Shown: positions 1-6,061 of the stretch, in pieces
How the letters are laid out: every line of letters begins with the position of its first letter
Position numbering within the stretch: the stretch's first letter is position 1
Assembly (NCBI GenBank): GCA_030039095.1
Contig: JASHQP010000765.1
Coordinates: forward strand, 1 to 6,310
From: Streptosporangiaceae bacterium
GTDB lineage: Bacteria; Actinomycetota; Actinomycetes; Streptosporangiales; Streptosporangiaceae
Length of the DNA stretch: 6,310 bases
Reading direction: 5' to 3'
Made by a program: the position numbers and the translations under genes
The notes under the pieces: model-generated
Told to the model about the DNA's origin: nothing
The model's input: only the letters and a program-made list of their open reading frames with translations
Database searches by the model: none

Positions 1-1
1 A

Positions 2-1036
2 GTGGCGCTCGCCGCCGGCCTGGGCACGTTCTATGCCCTGGGCGGTGCGGGCAGCACCGGATCTGGCCCGACGCTGACGACGTCGCAGATCGAAGAGCAG
101 GTGGATCCCGCTCTCGTCGACGTGACCTCCACGCTCGGCTACCAGCAGGCCGAGTCGCTCGGCACCGGGCTGGTGCTGACCTCCACGGGGGAGATCCTCA
201 CCAACAACCACGTGATCGAGGGCGCAACGTCGATCAGGGTCACCGATATCGGCAACGGCCAGTCGTATCCGGCCAAGGTTGTCGGCTACGACCAGACCAA
301 GGACATCGCCGTGCTGCAACTGCAGGGTGCCTCCGGCCTGAAGACCGTGAAGCTCGGCAACTCCGACACGGCCGCGGTCGGCCAGAAGGTGGTCGCGCTC
401 GGCAACGCGGGCGGCAAGGGCGGCACGCCGTCGGTCGCCACCGGCCAGATAACCGGCCTCAACGCCTCGATCACCGCATCCGACGAGGGCTCCGGCACGA
501 CCGAGCAGCTGACCGGCCTGATCAATCACAATGCACCGATCCAGCCCGGCGACTCGGGCGGGCCGCTGGTCAACACCGCCGGCGAGGTGATCGGGATCGA
601 CACCGCGGCCGGCAACTCGATGCAGTTCCAGTCACAGCAGTCGCAGACGGCCGCGTTCGCGATCCCGATCAACGAGGCGCTCGCGATCGGCAACCAGATC
701 GAGAGGGGTGACGGCTCGTCCACCGTGCACATCGGCGCGACCGGGTTCCTCGGCGTCGAGGTCGAGCCCGCGAGCAACGCGGCCCAGCAGGGCGTACAGA
801 CCGGCTCCGGCGCAGCGGTCGAAGGAACGCTCCAGGGAACGCCCGCCGCCAACGCCGGCCTCGCCGAGGGCGACGTGATCACGTCGGTCGACGGCCGCTC
901 GGTCTCCTCGCCGTCCGCGCTGCAGGCGGCGCTCGAGGAGCACCACCCGGGCGACAAGGTCACGATCGGCTGGACGACCGAGTCCGGCCAGTCCCAGTCC
1001 GCCAGCATCACCCTGGCGAACGGCCCGGCCGCGTAG
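2..1036 (+). CDS. PepA/Mtb32A-like secreted trypsin-like serine protease with PDZ domain (5' partial)
   Basis: A chymotrypsin-fold serine endopeptidase (HtrA/S1C-like) that probably acts outside the membrane in processing or quality control of exported proteins. Numbering from the first visible full codon, the catalytic triad is His70 in LTNNHVIEG, Asp101 in QTKDIAVLQL and Ser185 in QPGDSGGPL. A PDZ domain spans about residues 248-338, with a GLAEGDVITSVDG core. From memory, the order and wording of these segments, including TVHIGxTxFLG before the PDZ and the HHPGD segment near the end, closely match mycobacterial PepA (Mtb32A, Rv0125), about 355 residues long. The first residues (ALAAGLGTFYALGG) look like the end of a transmembrane or signal segment followed by a Gly/Ser/Thr linker. 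A GTG occurs at base 2, but no upstream ribosome site can be seen, so the true start is probably outside the window. The gene ends with TAG at 1034-1036, facing the hydrolase on the other strand. Family is sure; substrate is unknown. Confidence 0.93.
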   Translation: MALAAGLGTFYALGGAGSTGSGPTLTTSQIEEQVDPALVDVTSTLGYQQAESLGTGLVLTSTGEILTNNHVIEGATSIRVTDIGNGQSYPAKVVGYDQTKDIAVLQLQGASGLKTVKLGNSDTAAVGQKVVALGNAGGKGGTPSVATGQITGLNASITASDEGSGTTEQLTGLINHNAPIQPGDSGGPLVNTAGEVIGIDTAAGNSMQFQSQQSQTAAFAIPINEALAIGNQIERGDGSSTVHIGATGFLGVEVEPASNAAQQGVQTGSGAAVEGTLQGTPAANAGLAEGDVITSVDGRSVSSPSALQAALEEHHPGDKVTIGWTTESGQSQSASITLANGPAA

Positions 1037-1049
1037 CCGGACTCCTGCG

Positions 1050-1105
1050 GGCAGTGCCCTGCAGCCGGCCTAGCCCCCGAGCTGGCCGTGCTGCAGGGCA
1101 CTGCT
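1050..1105. terminator. Long inverted repeat across the convergent gene junction, probable bidirectional terminator
   Basis: Bases 1051-1070 are the reverse complement of 1084-1104 over 20 pairs, interrupted only by one unpaired T at 1089. The outer 15 pairs (1051-1065 with 1090-1104) are perfect. Three more pairs (1072-1074 with 1081-1083) can close the top, leaving a small loop. It begins 14 bases after the protease stop. On the other strand, one arm is the last coding stretch of the NylB-like hydrolase, whose stop (1070-1072) lies at the arm/loop boundary. No T-run follows on either strand; T-less hairpins are common as actinobacterial terminators. The repeat is seen directly; the terminator role is inferred from its position between convergent genes. 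Confidence 0.6.
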
Positions 1106-2293
1106 GATGGCCAGCGCGGCCTGTGTGGTCACGCCGGCTACCGGGCTCAGTGCGGTCGGCCAGGTGGAGAACTTTGCGATCACGGTCTGGGAAGGGACGT
1201 GAACGAAGATGTTCTGCCCGTTGATGCCCGAGGCCTGGTAGAACGGCACGCCAGGATCCCTGACCCACCAGCAGTTGCGGTAGTGGGCCCCGGGTGGGTA
1301 ACCGGGCGAGTCGTCTCCCTCGGCGAACGCCCGTGCGCCATCGGGAGCTCCGCGGATCGTGTCTTCGATCCAGCCCTGCGGCACGATATCCCGGCCACCC
1401 TCCAGGTAGAGCTGGCCGAACCGGGCTAGGTCACGCAGGCTGGCGCAGATGCCGCCATCCGCCATGGGGTTCCCGCGGGAGTCGACGGTGATCTCCGCGT
1501 CGAACTCCGCACCCATCGGCTGCCACAATTCGCGCGTTATGAGCTGGTGCAGCCGGGCCCCGCCGGCCCGCTCGATAACCCACGCCAGCACGTCGGTGAG
1601 GATCGAGCGGTACCGGAACGGGCCGCCGTGCGGGCCGTCATTGCGCAGTGTGGCGAAATAGCCGAGTGCGTCAGCGGGCCTTGGGTCCTCGTTGTCCGGC
1701 CGCCATAGATACACCCGTTCATACGTGCGCACGTCAGCGTCTAGATTTTCGTAGCTCTCGTCGAACCGGGTGCCGGCGCGCATGTCCAGCAGGTCCTGAA
1801 CTGTTGCGCCCGCGAAGGACGTGCCGCCAAGCTCCGGCACGATGTCCGCCACGGCATCGGAGACCTGCAGCGCCCCCCGCCCGGCCAGCACGCCAGCGAT
1901 TGCCGAGGTCACCGACTTCGACACGGACATCAGCAGGTGCGGGACGTCGGGCGCCATGCCGTTGAAGTAGTGCTCGGCCACGACCCTGCCCCGGTGCAGC
2001 ACCAGGAAGCCGTCGGTGTACGTCTCCTCGAGCATCTCCGCCACGGTCAGCTCGCGGTTGCCGGAGGCGAACTGGAAGGCCAGGATGTCGCGCTCCGCGC
2101 GCGGCAGCGGCTCAGGGTCAGCAGCGCGCGCGATCCTCGCAGTCGGTATCAGCTCCCTGATGTGCTGGAACGCCCACCGGTTGAATGGTGGGTCCTGCCA
2201 GTTCGCGAGCGTCACCAGCGACGGCTCGGGGAACGGGGGCACACCGGCCATCAGCACGGGGGCCTCGGACGGCGGGTGGGATGGTCCAGCCAC
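1070..2293 (-). CDS. NylB-like serine hydrolase (6-aminohexanoate-dimer hydrolase / beta-lactamase fold)
   Basis: A 407-residue serine hydrolase of the class C beta-lactamase/DD-peptidase fold. The nucleophile motif is Ser123-Val-Ser-Lys126 within HLLMSVSKS, and the second motif is Tyr228-Arg-Ser230. From memory it follows NylB of Paenarthrobacter (392 residues, EC 3.5.1.46) nearly end to end: PPxNRWAF at 35-42, TYTDxFLVL at 91-99, the SxxK block, DVLAWVIER at 234-242, ITVD near 268, a WW pair at 342-343 and GQN at 359-361. Tyr181 aligns with NylB Tyr170, which contacts the scissile amide. Glu192 and Asp279 fall where NylB has Asp181 and Asn266. There is no signal peptide, so it should be cytoplasmic. 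The GTG start is chosen for the TGAGGAGC ribosome site 8 bases upstream and because it gives the NylB length. Transcribed alone, convergent with the PDZ protease and divergent from the G1 peptidase. It could hydrolyse amides, or esters as EstB-type relatives do; the natural substrate is unknown. Confidence 0.93.
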   Translation of the reverse strand: MAGPSHPPSEAPVLMAGVPPFPEPSLVTLANWQDPPFNRWAFQHIRELIPTARIARAADPEPLPRAERDILAFQFASGNRELTVAEMLEETYTDGFLVLHRGRVVAEHYFNGMAPDVPHLLMSVSKSVTSAIAGVLAGRGALQVSDAVADIVPELGGTSFAGATVQDLLDMRAGTRFDESYENLDADVRTYERVYLWRPDNEDPRPADALGYFATLRNDGPHGGPFRYRSILTDVLAWVIERAGGARLHQLITRELWQPMGAEFDAEITVDSRGNPMADGGICASLRDLARFGQLYLEGGRDIVPQGWIEDTIRGAPDGARAFAEGDDSPGYPPGAHYRNCWWVRDPGVPFYQASGINGQNIFVHVPSQTVIAKFSTWPTALSPVAGVTTQAALAISSALQHGQLGG

Positions 2294-2300
2294 GGCAAGC

Positions 2301-2308
2301 GCTCCTCA
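2301..2308 (-). promoter_or_regulatory. Ribosome binding site deciding the GTG start of the NylB-like gene
   Basis: On the minus strand the bases read TGAGGAGC, with GAGGAG ending 8 bases before the GTG at 2293. This strong match to the 16S anti-Shine-Dalgarno sequence supports GTG at 2293 over the in-frame ATG at codon 15. Confidence 0.7.
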
Positions 2309-2328
2309 GACGGGGATCCTGAAGAACC

Positions 2329-2334
2329 GTTATA
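2329..2334 (-). promoter_or_regulatory. Possible -10 element for the NylB-like gene
   Basis: The minus strand carries TATAAC about 35 bases before the GTG start, in otherwise G+C-rich DNA, which fits a -10 hexamer with a short leader. No convincing -35 element lies 16-18 bases further upstream, so this rests on one hexamer and its position. Confidence 0.25.
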
Positions 2335-2377
2335 TCGCCACAGGTCAGCCCGCGGGCCCCCGGCGCCCCCAGCACAG

Positions 2378-2413
2378 GCCAGGGCCCGAGCCAGGGCCCG
2401 AGCCAGGGCCCCA
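2378..2413. repeat. 12-bp tandem repeat, three copies
   Basis: GCCAGGGCCCGA occurs at 2378-2389 and again identically at 2390-2401. A third copy (2402-2413) ends CCCA instead of CCGA, and a further GCC follows. Each unit contains the palindrome GGGCCC. It lies between the possible -10 of the NylB-like gene and the A+T-rich patch. It could be a simple slippage-generated repeat or a set of regularly spaced protein sites; one unit is about one helical turn plus 1-2 bp. Confidence 0.85.
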
Positions 2414-2535
2414 GCCACCGCCGGGCCAGGGTAATCGCCACCATTTCACCTGAATGCCTATGTGGTGGCCAATCGGTAACGCTTCATGAAACGGATGACT
2501 TACAGCCGGTCCGAGTCCGCCAAATCGGAATCTAG

Positions 2536-2553
2536 CGTAATTACGTAACGTAA
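2536..2553. promoter_or_regulatory. Overlapping palindromes with three CGTAA repeats, candidate operator
   Basis: CGTAATTACG (2536-2545) is a perfect 10-bp palindrome and overlaps a second one, TTACGTAA (2541-2548). CGTAA occurs three times, at 2536, 2544 and 2549. The site is in the A+T-rich part of the divergent region, about 130 bp before the peptidase start and about 245 bp before the hydrolase start. The symmetry is seen directly; binding by a dimeric regulator is inferred. Confidence 0.35.
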
Positions 2554-2682
2554 TCATAACTCCGCAAAGTGCTGCGGTGGCATATTCCAGCTTGCTAACC
2601 TGCTTTTGGAATCACTCGAGCGCATGGCTGCATTTCATGGATTTTAATCTTTGCCCGGGTCGCTTCAATTACGGGGGTTTAC

Positions 2683-3585
2683 ATGCGCGTATTGCGCTAT
2701 TTTCTCGTTTCCGGCTCGGCCGCGGTGGTGGCCGGGTCGCTGACGCTCGCCACCCAGGCGACGGTCACGACCGCCGCCGCGCCAAATCACGCGGTTACCC
2801 AGCCGTCCGCCCGCTTCCTGACCAAGGCGCGCGCCGCGCTGGTCAGCTACCTGTCAGCCAACCAGTCGGCGCCGCCGTTCAAGTCCGGCGGCCCGGGCAC
2901 CAAGACGGTCAACGATCCCGCGTCCGCGCTCGCCGACACGTCGGCGTCCAGTTCCTTCAACTGGTCGGGCTTCGCGGACGTCGCCAAGACCGCCAATGCG
3001 TTCACCAAGGTCAGCGGGCAGTGGAGGACACCCAGGGTGTGGTGCTCCCGGGAGGATCAGCTCACCTCGGAATGGGTTGGCATTGACGGCTACAGCAACG
3101 CCACGGTCGAGCAGGACGGCACGCTGAGCTGGTGCTTCGAGGGCCAGGCCACGTACTTCACCTGGTACGAGATGTACCCGGCCGGCACGGTCGAGGTCGG
3201 CAACTCACTGCACCCCGGCGACAAGATCGCCGCCAGCGTGACCCGCACCGGCACCAGCTACAAGCTCGCGGTGACCGACTTCACCCGTCCGGTTGATAGT
3301 TTCTCGACGACACAGACGTGCGGCACATGCCAGAACTCCAGTGTCGAGTGGATCGCCGAGCGGCCCGCCTTCGCGATCGGCATCGCCCCGCTTGCCCACT
3401 ACGGAACCTGGGCGCTCTCCAGTGCGAACCAGACGGCGGGCGGCAAGACCGGCACGATCTCCGGCTACCCGACGTACTACAGGATCGACATGGTCGACGC
3501 CACCGGCACGTATCCGCTCTCACTCACCTCGGGCCTGAACAACGCGGGTAACGCGTTCCTGACGCACTGGACCAACAGCTACTGA
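2683..3585 (+). CDS. Secreted glutamic endopeptidase, family G1 (eqolisin type)
   Basis: A 300-residue exported acid-type endopeptidase. The N-terminus has basic residues (MRVLRYF), a hydrophobic stretch to about residue 25 and a likely signal cleavage near AAA at 31-33. A propeptide-like segment runs to about 92. The mature domain opens with FNWSGF (92-97) and continues through SGQW (111-114), WVGIDGYSNATVEQDG (131-146), FTWYEMYP (159-166) and SSVEWIAERP (219-228). Family G1 peptidases use a Gln/Glu pair (Gln53 and Glu136 in scytalidoglutamic peptidase). Here Gln144 and Glu222 occupy those motifs at nearly the same spacing (78 against 83). Cys121/Cys151 and Cys213/Cys216 could form disulfides in an extracytoplasmic protein. 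The ATG is preceded by GGGGG at 2673-2677, 5 bases away. It is alone on its strand, with a 35-bp gap to the convergent dehydrogenase gene. Family members were first known from fungi and act at acid pH; activity here is inferred from conserved residues. Confidence 0.93.
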   Translation: MRVLRYFLVSGSAAVVAGSLTLATQATVTTAAAPNHAVTQPSARFLTKARAALVSYLSANQSAPPFKSGGPGTKTVNDPASALADTSASSSFNWSGFADVAKTANAFTKVSGQWRTPRVWCSREDQLTSEWVGIDGYSNATVEQDGTLSWCFEGQATYFTWYEMYPAGTVEVGNSLHPGDKIAASVTRTGTSYKLAVTDFTRPVDSFSTTQTCGTCQNSSVEWIAERPAFAIGIAPLAHYGTWALSSANQTAGGKTGTISGYPTYYRIDMVDATGTYPLSLTSGLNNAGNAFLTHWTNSY

Positions 3586-3589
3586 GCAA

Positions 3590-3615
3590 CCCGGTCCAGC
3601 CGCCGGGCCCACCGG
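3590..3615. terminator. Weak G+C-rich hairpin between convergent genes, possible terminator
   Basis: The 35-bp gap between the peptidase stop and the dehydrogenase stop holds two mutually exclusive 5-bp stems: CCCGG (3590-3594) with CCGGG (3603-3607), or CCGGT (3591-3595) with ACCGG (3611-3615). There is no T-run. The position suits a shared terminator, but the stems are short and such pairings are common in DNA of this composition. Confidence 0.3.
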
Positions 3616-3620
3616 TGCGG

Positions 3621-4760
3621 TCAGGACGTGACGGCCCCGCCAGCCCCGTCGATCAGGTAGGTGGCGGCGATCTCGCGGTGCTGTTCGGGGGTGCCGAGCA
3701 TCAGCTCGGCCGACTTGGCCCGCCGGTAGTACAGGTGCGCGTCGTGCTCCCAGGTGAAGCCGATCCCGCCGTGAATCTGGATGTTGTCCGCGGCGGCGCG
3801 GAAGTACGCCTCCGAGCAGAACGCCTTGGCCAGGCTCGAGACCAATGGCAGCTCGTCGGATCCCTCCTCCGCAGCCCACGCCGCGTAATAGGCGGCCGAC
3901 CGCGCCGACTCAACCTCGAGCAACAGGTCCGCGCACATGTGCTTGATGGCCTGGAAGCTGCCGATCGGCCGGCCGAACTGCATCCGGATCTTCGCGTACT
4001 CCACGCTCATGTCGAGGCACCGCTGCGCCCCGCCGACCTGCTCCGCGGCCAGCGCGACGGCGGCAAGGCGCAGCGTCCGCCGCACGACATCCTCCGCGCT
4101 GCCCTCCGCGCCGATCAGCCGGCCCGGCACGCCCTCGAGCGTCAGCGCCGCCTGCTTGCGGGTCATGTCGAGCGTCTCGAGGAGGCGGCGCGAGAGCCCG
4201 CCGGCGTCTCCCGCCACGGCGAACAGGCTCGGGCCCCCGTCCGCCTGCGCGACGACCAGCAGCAGGTCCGCGGTGTGCCCGTCGAGCACGAACGACTTGC
4301 TCCCGTCCAGCACGTAGCCGTCGCCGGACCGGCGGGCCGTAGTCTGCACGCCGTCCGTGGTCCACGTGCCGGAGTCCTCGCACACCGCCAGCGTCGCGAT
4401 CGTGGCGCCCTCGGCGAGCGCCGGCAGGAACTCCTCGGCGGCGCCCTGGTCACCGCTGGCGAGCAGCGCATGGGCGGCGAGCACGGCGGTGGAGAAATAG
4501 GGCGCGCAGAGCAGCGCACGGCCCATCTCCTCGCACACGATCGCCAGTTCCACCGGCCCGGCGCCGGACCCGCCGTACTTCTCCGGGACCGCCAGGCCCT
4601 GCAGGCCGAGCTGCCCGGCCAGCTGCGCCCAGGTCTGCGGGTCGTAACCCTCCGGCGTGGCCATCAGCCTGCGCACCTCGGACGACGGCGACTTGTCCTG
4701 CAGGAAGCGGCGCAGCGTGGCCGCGAGCTCACGCTGCTCGTCGCTGTACGCGAAGATCAT
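3621..4760 (-). CDS. Acyl-CoA dehydrogenase family protein, probable non-catalytic subunit
   Basis: A 379-residue FAD-fold acyl-CoA dehydrogenase. The N-terminal helical domain includes DEQRELAATLRRFL (7-20) and GLQGLAVPEKYGGSGAGPVE (52-71). A beta domain with DGYVLDGSKSFV (147-158) follows. The C-terminal helical domain has a FAD/dimer-type MQFGRPIGSFQAIKHM (260-275) and IHGGIGFTWEHDAHLY (329-344). Neither known catalytic glutamate is present: the MCAD position reads MLGT (354-357) instead of YEGT, and the isovaleryl-CoA dehydrogenase position reads RLAA (231-234) instead of LER. In actinobacterial FadE/ChsE heterotetramers one subunit has this same lack. The ATG overlaps the TGA of the upstream dehydrogenase (ATGA, 4757-4760) and has GGGGGAG 5 bases before it (4766-4772), so the genes are co-transcribed and probably translationally coupled. 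An open frame continues upstream to 5738, but that part is a shadow of the partner gene. Electron acceptor would be ETF. Fold is sure; the subunit role is inferred. Confidence 0.92.
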   Translation of the reverse strand: MIFAYSDEQRELAATLRRFLQDKSPSSEVRRLMATPEGYDPQTWAQLAGQLGLQGLAVPEKYGGSGAGPVELAIVCEEMGRALLCAPYFSTAVLAAHALLASGDQGAAEEFLPALAEGATIATLAVCEDSGTWTTDGVQTTARRSGDGYVLDGSKSFVLDGHTADLLLVVAQADGGPSLFAVAGDAGGLSRRLLETLDMTRKQAALTLEGVPGRLIGAEGSAEDVVRRTLRLAAVALAAEQVGGAQRCLDMSVEYAKIRMQFGRPIGSFQAIKHMCADLLLEVESARSAAYYAAWAAEEGSDELPLVSSLAKAFCSEAYFRAAADNIQIHGGIGFTWEHDAHLYYRRAKSAELMLGTPEQHREIAATYLIDGAGGAVTS

Positions 4761-6061
4761 GACTGCTCCCCCGCCGCCGCCTGGGTTCCGATCTTGAGCT
4801 CGCGGAACGGCATCGTCCGGGACGGATCCGCCTCCCTGGGCAGGCCGAGCACCCGTTCCGAAATGATGTTGCGCTGAATCTGGTCGGAGCCGCCGTAGAT
4901 CGAGGGTCCCGGCGTGGCGAGCAACTGGCTGGCCAGCCGCCCGCCCAGCGGCCCGTCGTCGCCGGCCAGCATCCCTTGCGGCCCGGCCACCAGGGACGCA
5001 GTATCCCGCCACTGCCGGGCGACCCGGGAGGCCATCAGCTTGCCGAGCGAGGCCTCGGGGCCCGCCCGCCCGCCGGCCTTCACCGCGGCACTGGCCCGCT
5101 GGCCGTTCCAGCTGTTGGCGGACGCCAGCGTGTACAGGCGCACGATCTGCTGGCGCACCTCCGGATCGTGGTCGCGGCCGAGTTCGGCGGCGAGCGTGAC
5201 CAGCGGGACGATGCCGCCAGCCGTCATCGCCGTGGCGCCGGTGCCGAAACGGCGCGCGTTCGTCTTGGCCGCGGCGACGAACTCGCCGACCGGGACCTCC
5301 TGCTCCCGCAGGAACCTGGTGCCGCCCGGCGCGCTGAACCGGAACCCGAGCCCGCTCGCCGTGCCGAGCGACGTGCGCTCGAAGCCCAGCGTGGACTGCG
5401 CCACACCCCATCCGCCGTTCAGCTCCCCGATGATCGCGGATGCCGCAACCCGCGCGTCGGAGAAGAACACCTCGCTGAAACCGGACTCGCCGGTCATCTG
5501 GATCAGCGGCCGCACCTCGACCCCGGGCTGGTTCATCGGCAGCGCGAAGTAGGTGATGCCCCGGTGCTTGGGCACGTCCGGGTTGGTGCGGGCGAGCAGC
5601 ATCCCGTAGTCGGCGATCTGTCCGCCCGACGTCCAGACCTTCTGGCCGTTCACGATGTACTCGTCCCCGTCGCGTTCCGCCTTGGTCTGCAGGCCGGCGA
5701 GGTCGGACCCGGCTCCGGGCTCGCTGAACAGCTGGCACCAGAGGTGATCCCCGACGAGCATGGCGCGGATGAACTGCCGCTTCAGGTCGTCGCTGCCGTT
5801 GGCGATGATCGTCGGTGCGGCGAGCATGATGCCGAGGCCGGCCGGGGGGCCCGGCGCGTCGACGCGGTTGAACTCCTCGTAGACCACCACGGCCAGGTCC
5901 GGCGCGAGCCCCCTGCCGTAGGCGCCGGCGGGCCAGGCGGGCGCAGCCCAGCCCGAGTCAGCCAGGCGCTCCAGCCATGCCCGCACGCTGAGCTGCGGGT
6001 CGAAATTCTCTTCGATCCAGTCGCGCGCCTCCCGGCGCACAGAACTCGCCGTGGCTTCCAC
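4757..6061 (-). CDS. Acyl-CoA dehydrogenase, probable catalytic subunit of a heteromeric enzyme
   Basis: A 434-residue FAD-dependent dehydrogenase that would introduce the 2,3-double bond into an acyl-CoA. Visible landmarks are AREARDWIEENFD-like start helices, WCQLFSEPGAGSDLAG (108-123, FAD/substrate loop), NGQKVWTSGG (138-147), TGESGFSEVFF (190-200), TLGFERTSLG (224-233) and IYGGSDQIQRNIISERVLG (388-406). The MCAD catalytic position is Gly390 (YGGS), but Glu228 in GFER sits where isovaleryl-CoA dehydrogenase has Glu254 (LDLER), so it can be catalytic. About 40-50 residues (roughly 237-283) between the GFER helix and the next conserved helix appear extra against typical members of about 390 residues. 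The frame stays open upstream to 6211, but I chose GTG at 6061: GGAG lies 6 bases upstream and the protein then begins a few residues before the family's first helix. It overlaps the downstream subunit gene by 4 bases. The acyl substrate (branched, steroid side chain or other) cannot be told. Confidence 0.92.
   Translation of the reverse strand: MEATASSVRREARDWIEENFDPQLSVRAWLERLADSGWAAPAWPAGAYGRGLAPDLAVVVYEEFNRVDAPGPPAGLGIMLAAPTIIANGSDDLKRQFIRAMLVGDHLWCQLFSEPGAGSDLAGLQTKAERDGDEYIVNGQKVWTSGGQIADYGMLLARTNPDVPKHRGITYFALPMNQPGVEVRPLIQMTGESGFSEVFFSDARVAASAIIGELNGGWGVAQSTLGFERTSLGTASGLGFRFSAPGGTRFLREQEVPVGEFVAAAKTNARRFGTGATAMTAGGIVPLVTLAAELGRDHDPEVRQQIVRLYTLASANSWNGQRASAAVKAGGRAGPEASLGKLMASRVARQWRDTASLVAGPQGMLAGDDGPLGGRLASQLLATPGPSIYGGSDQIQRNIISERVLGLPREADPSRTMPFRELKIGTQAAAGEQS

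Larger units (their letters stand above)
2294..2682. other. Divergent intergenic region (389 bp) between the NylB-like gene and the G1 peptidase
   Basis: This region must hold the promoters of two divergent genes. The left part (to about 2430) is very G+C-rich and contains a 12-bp tandem repeat. The right part (about 2435-2682) is clearly more A+T-rich than any other stretch in the window and carries overlapping palindromes at 2536-2548. A TAATCT hexamer (2645-2650) lies about 32 bases before the peptidase ATG and could be a -10 element, but I see no matching -35. The only short open frame found on a quick read (20 codons, 2486-2548, plus strand) lacks a ribosome site. I see no RNA gene or riboswitch that I can name. 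Confidence 0.6.

Noticed and set aside
1937..2453. Overlapping plus-strand frames opposite the hydrolase N-terminus and running into the tandem repeat (Pro/Gly/Glu repeats).
   Set aside because: The apparent protein repeats simply translate the 12-bp DNA repeat, and the rest is antisense to the NylB-like gene.
2486..2548. 20-codon plus-strand open frame in the divergent region, considered as a leader peptide.
   Set aside because: No ribosome site precedes the ATG, the peptide shows no attenuation-type codon run, and its stop falls within the palindrome by chance of TAA content.
2577..3086. Plus-strand frame starting upstream of and overlapping the G1 peptidase gene.
   Set aside because: It runs in a different frame through the peptidase coding region and turns Arg/Gly-rich there; the peptidase frame explains the sequence.
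3615..4877. Long plus-strand open frame (about 420 codons) opposite the non-catalytic dehydrogenase.
   Set aside because: It is antisense to a well-supported gene and its translation is Arg/Ala/Gly/His-rich without any recognisable motif, as expected from G+C-rich codon bias.
4761..5738. Open minus-strand frame that continues upstream from the non-catalytic dehydrogenase, suggesting a 705-residue fusion.
   Set aside because: The upstream part is Arg/Gly/Ala-rich low-complexity translation out of frame with the clear dehydrogenase encoded there; the ATG at 4760 with its GGGGGAG site is the real start.
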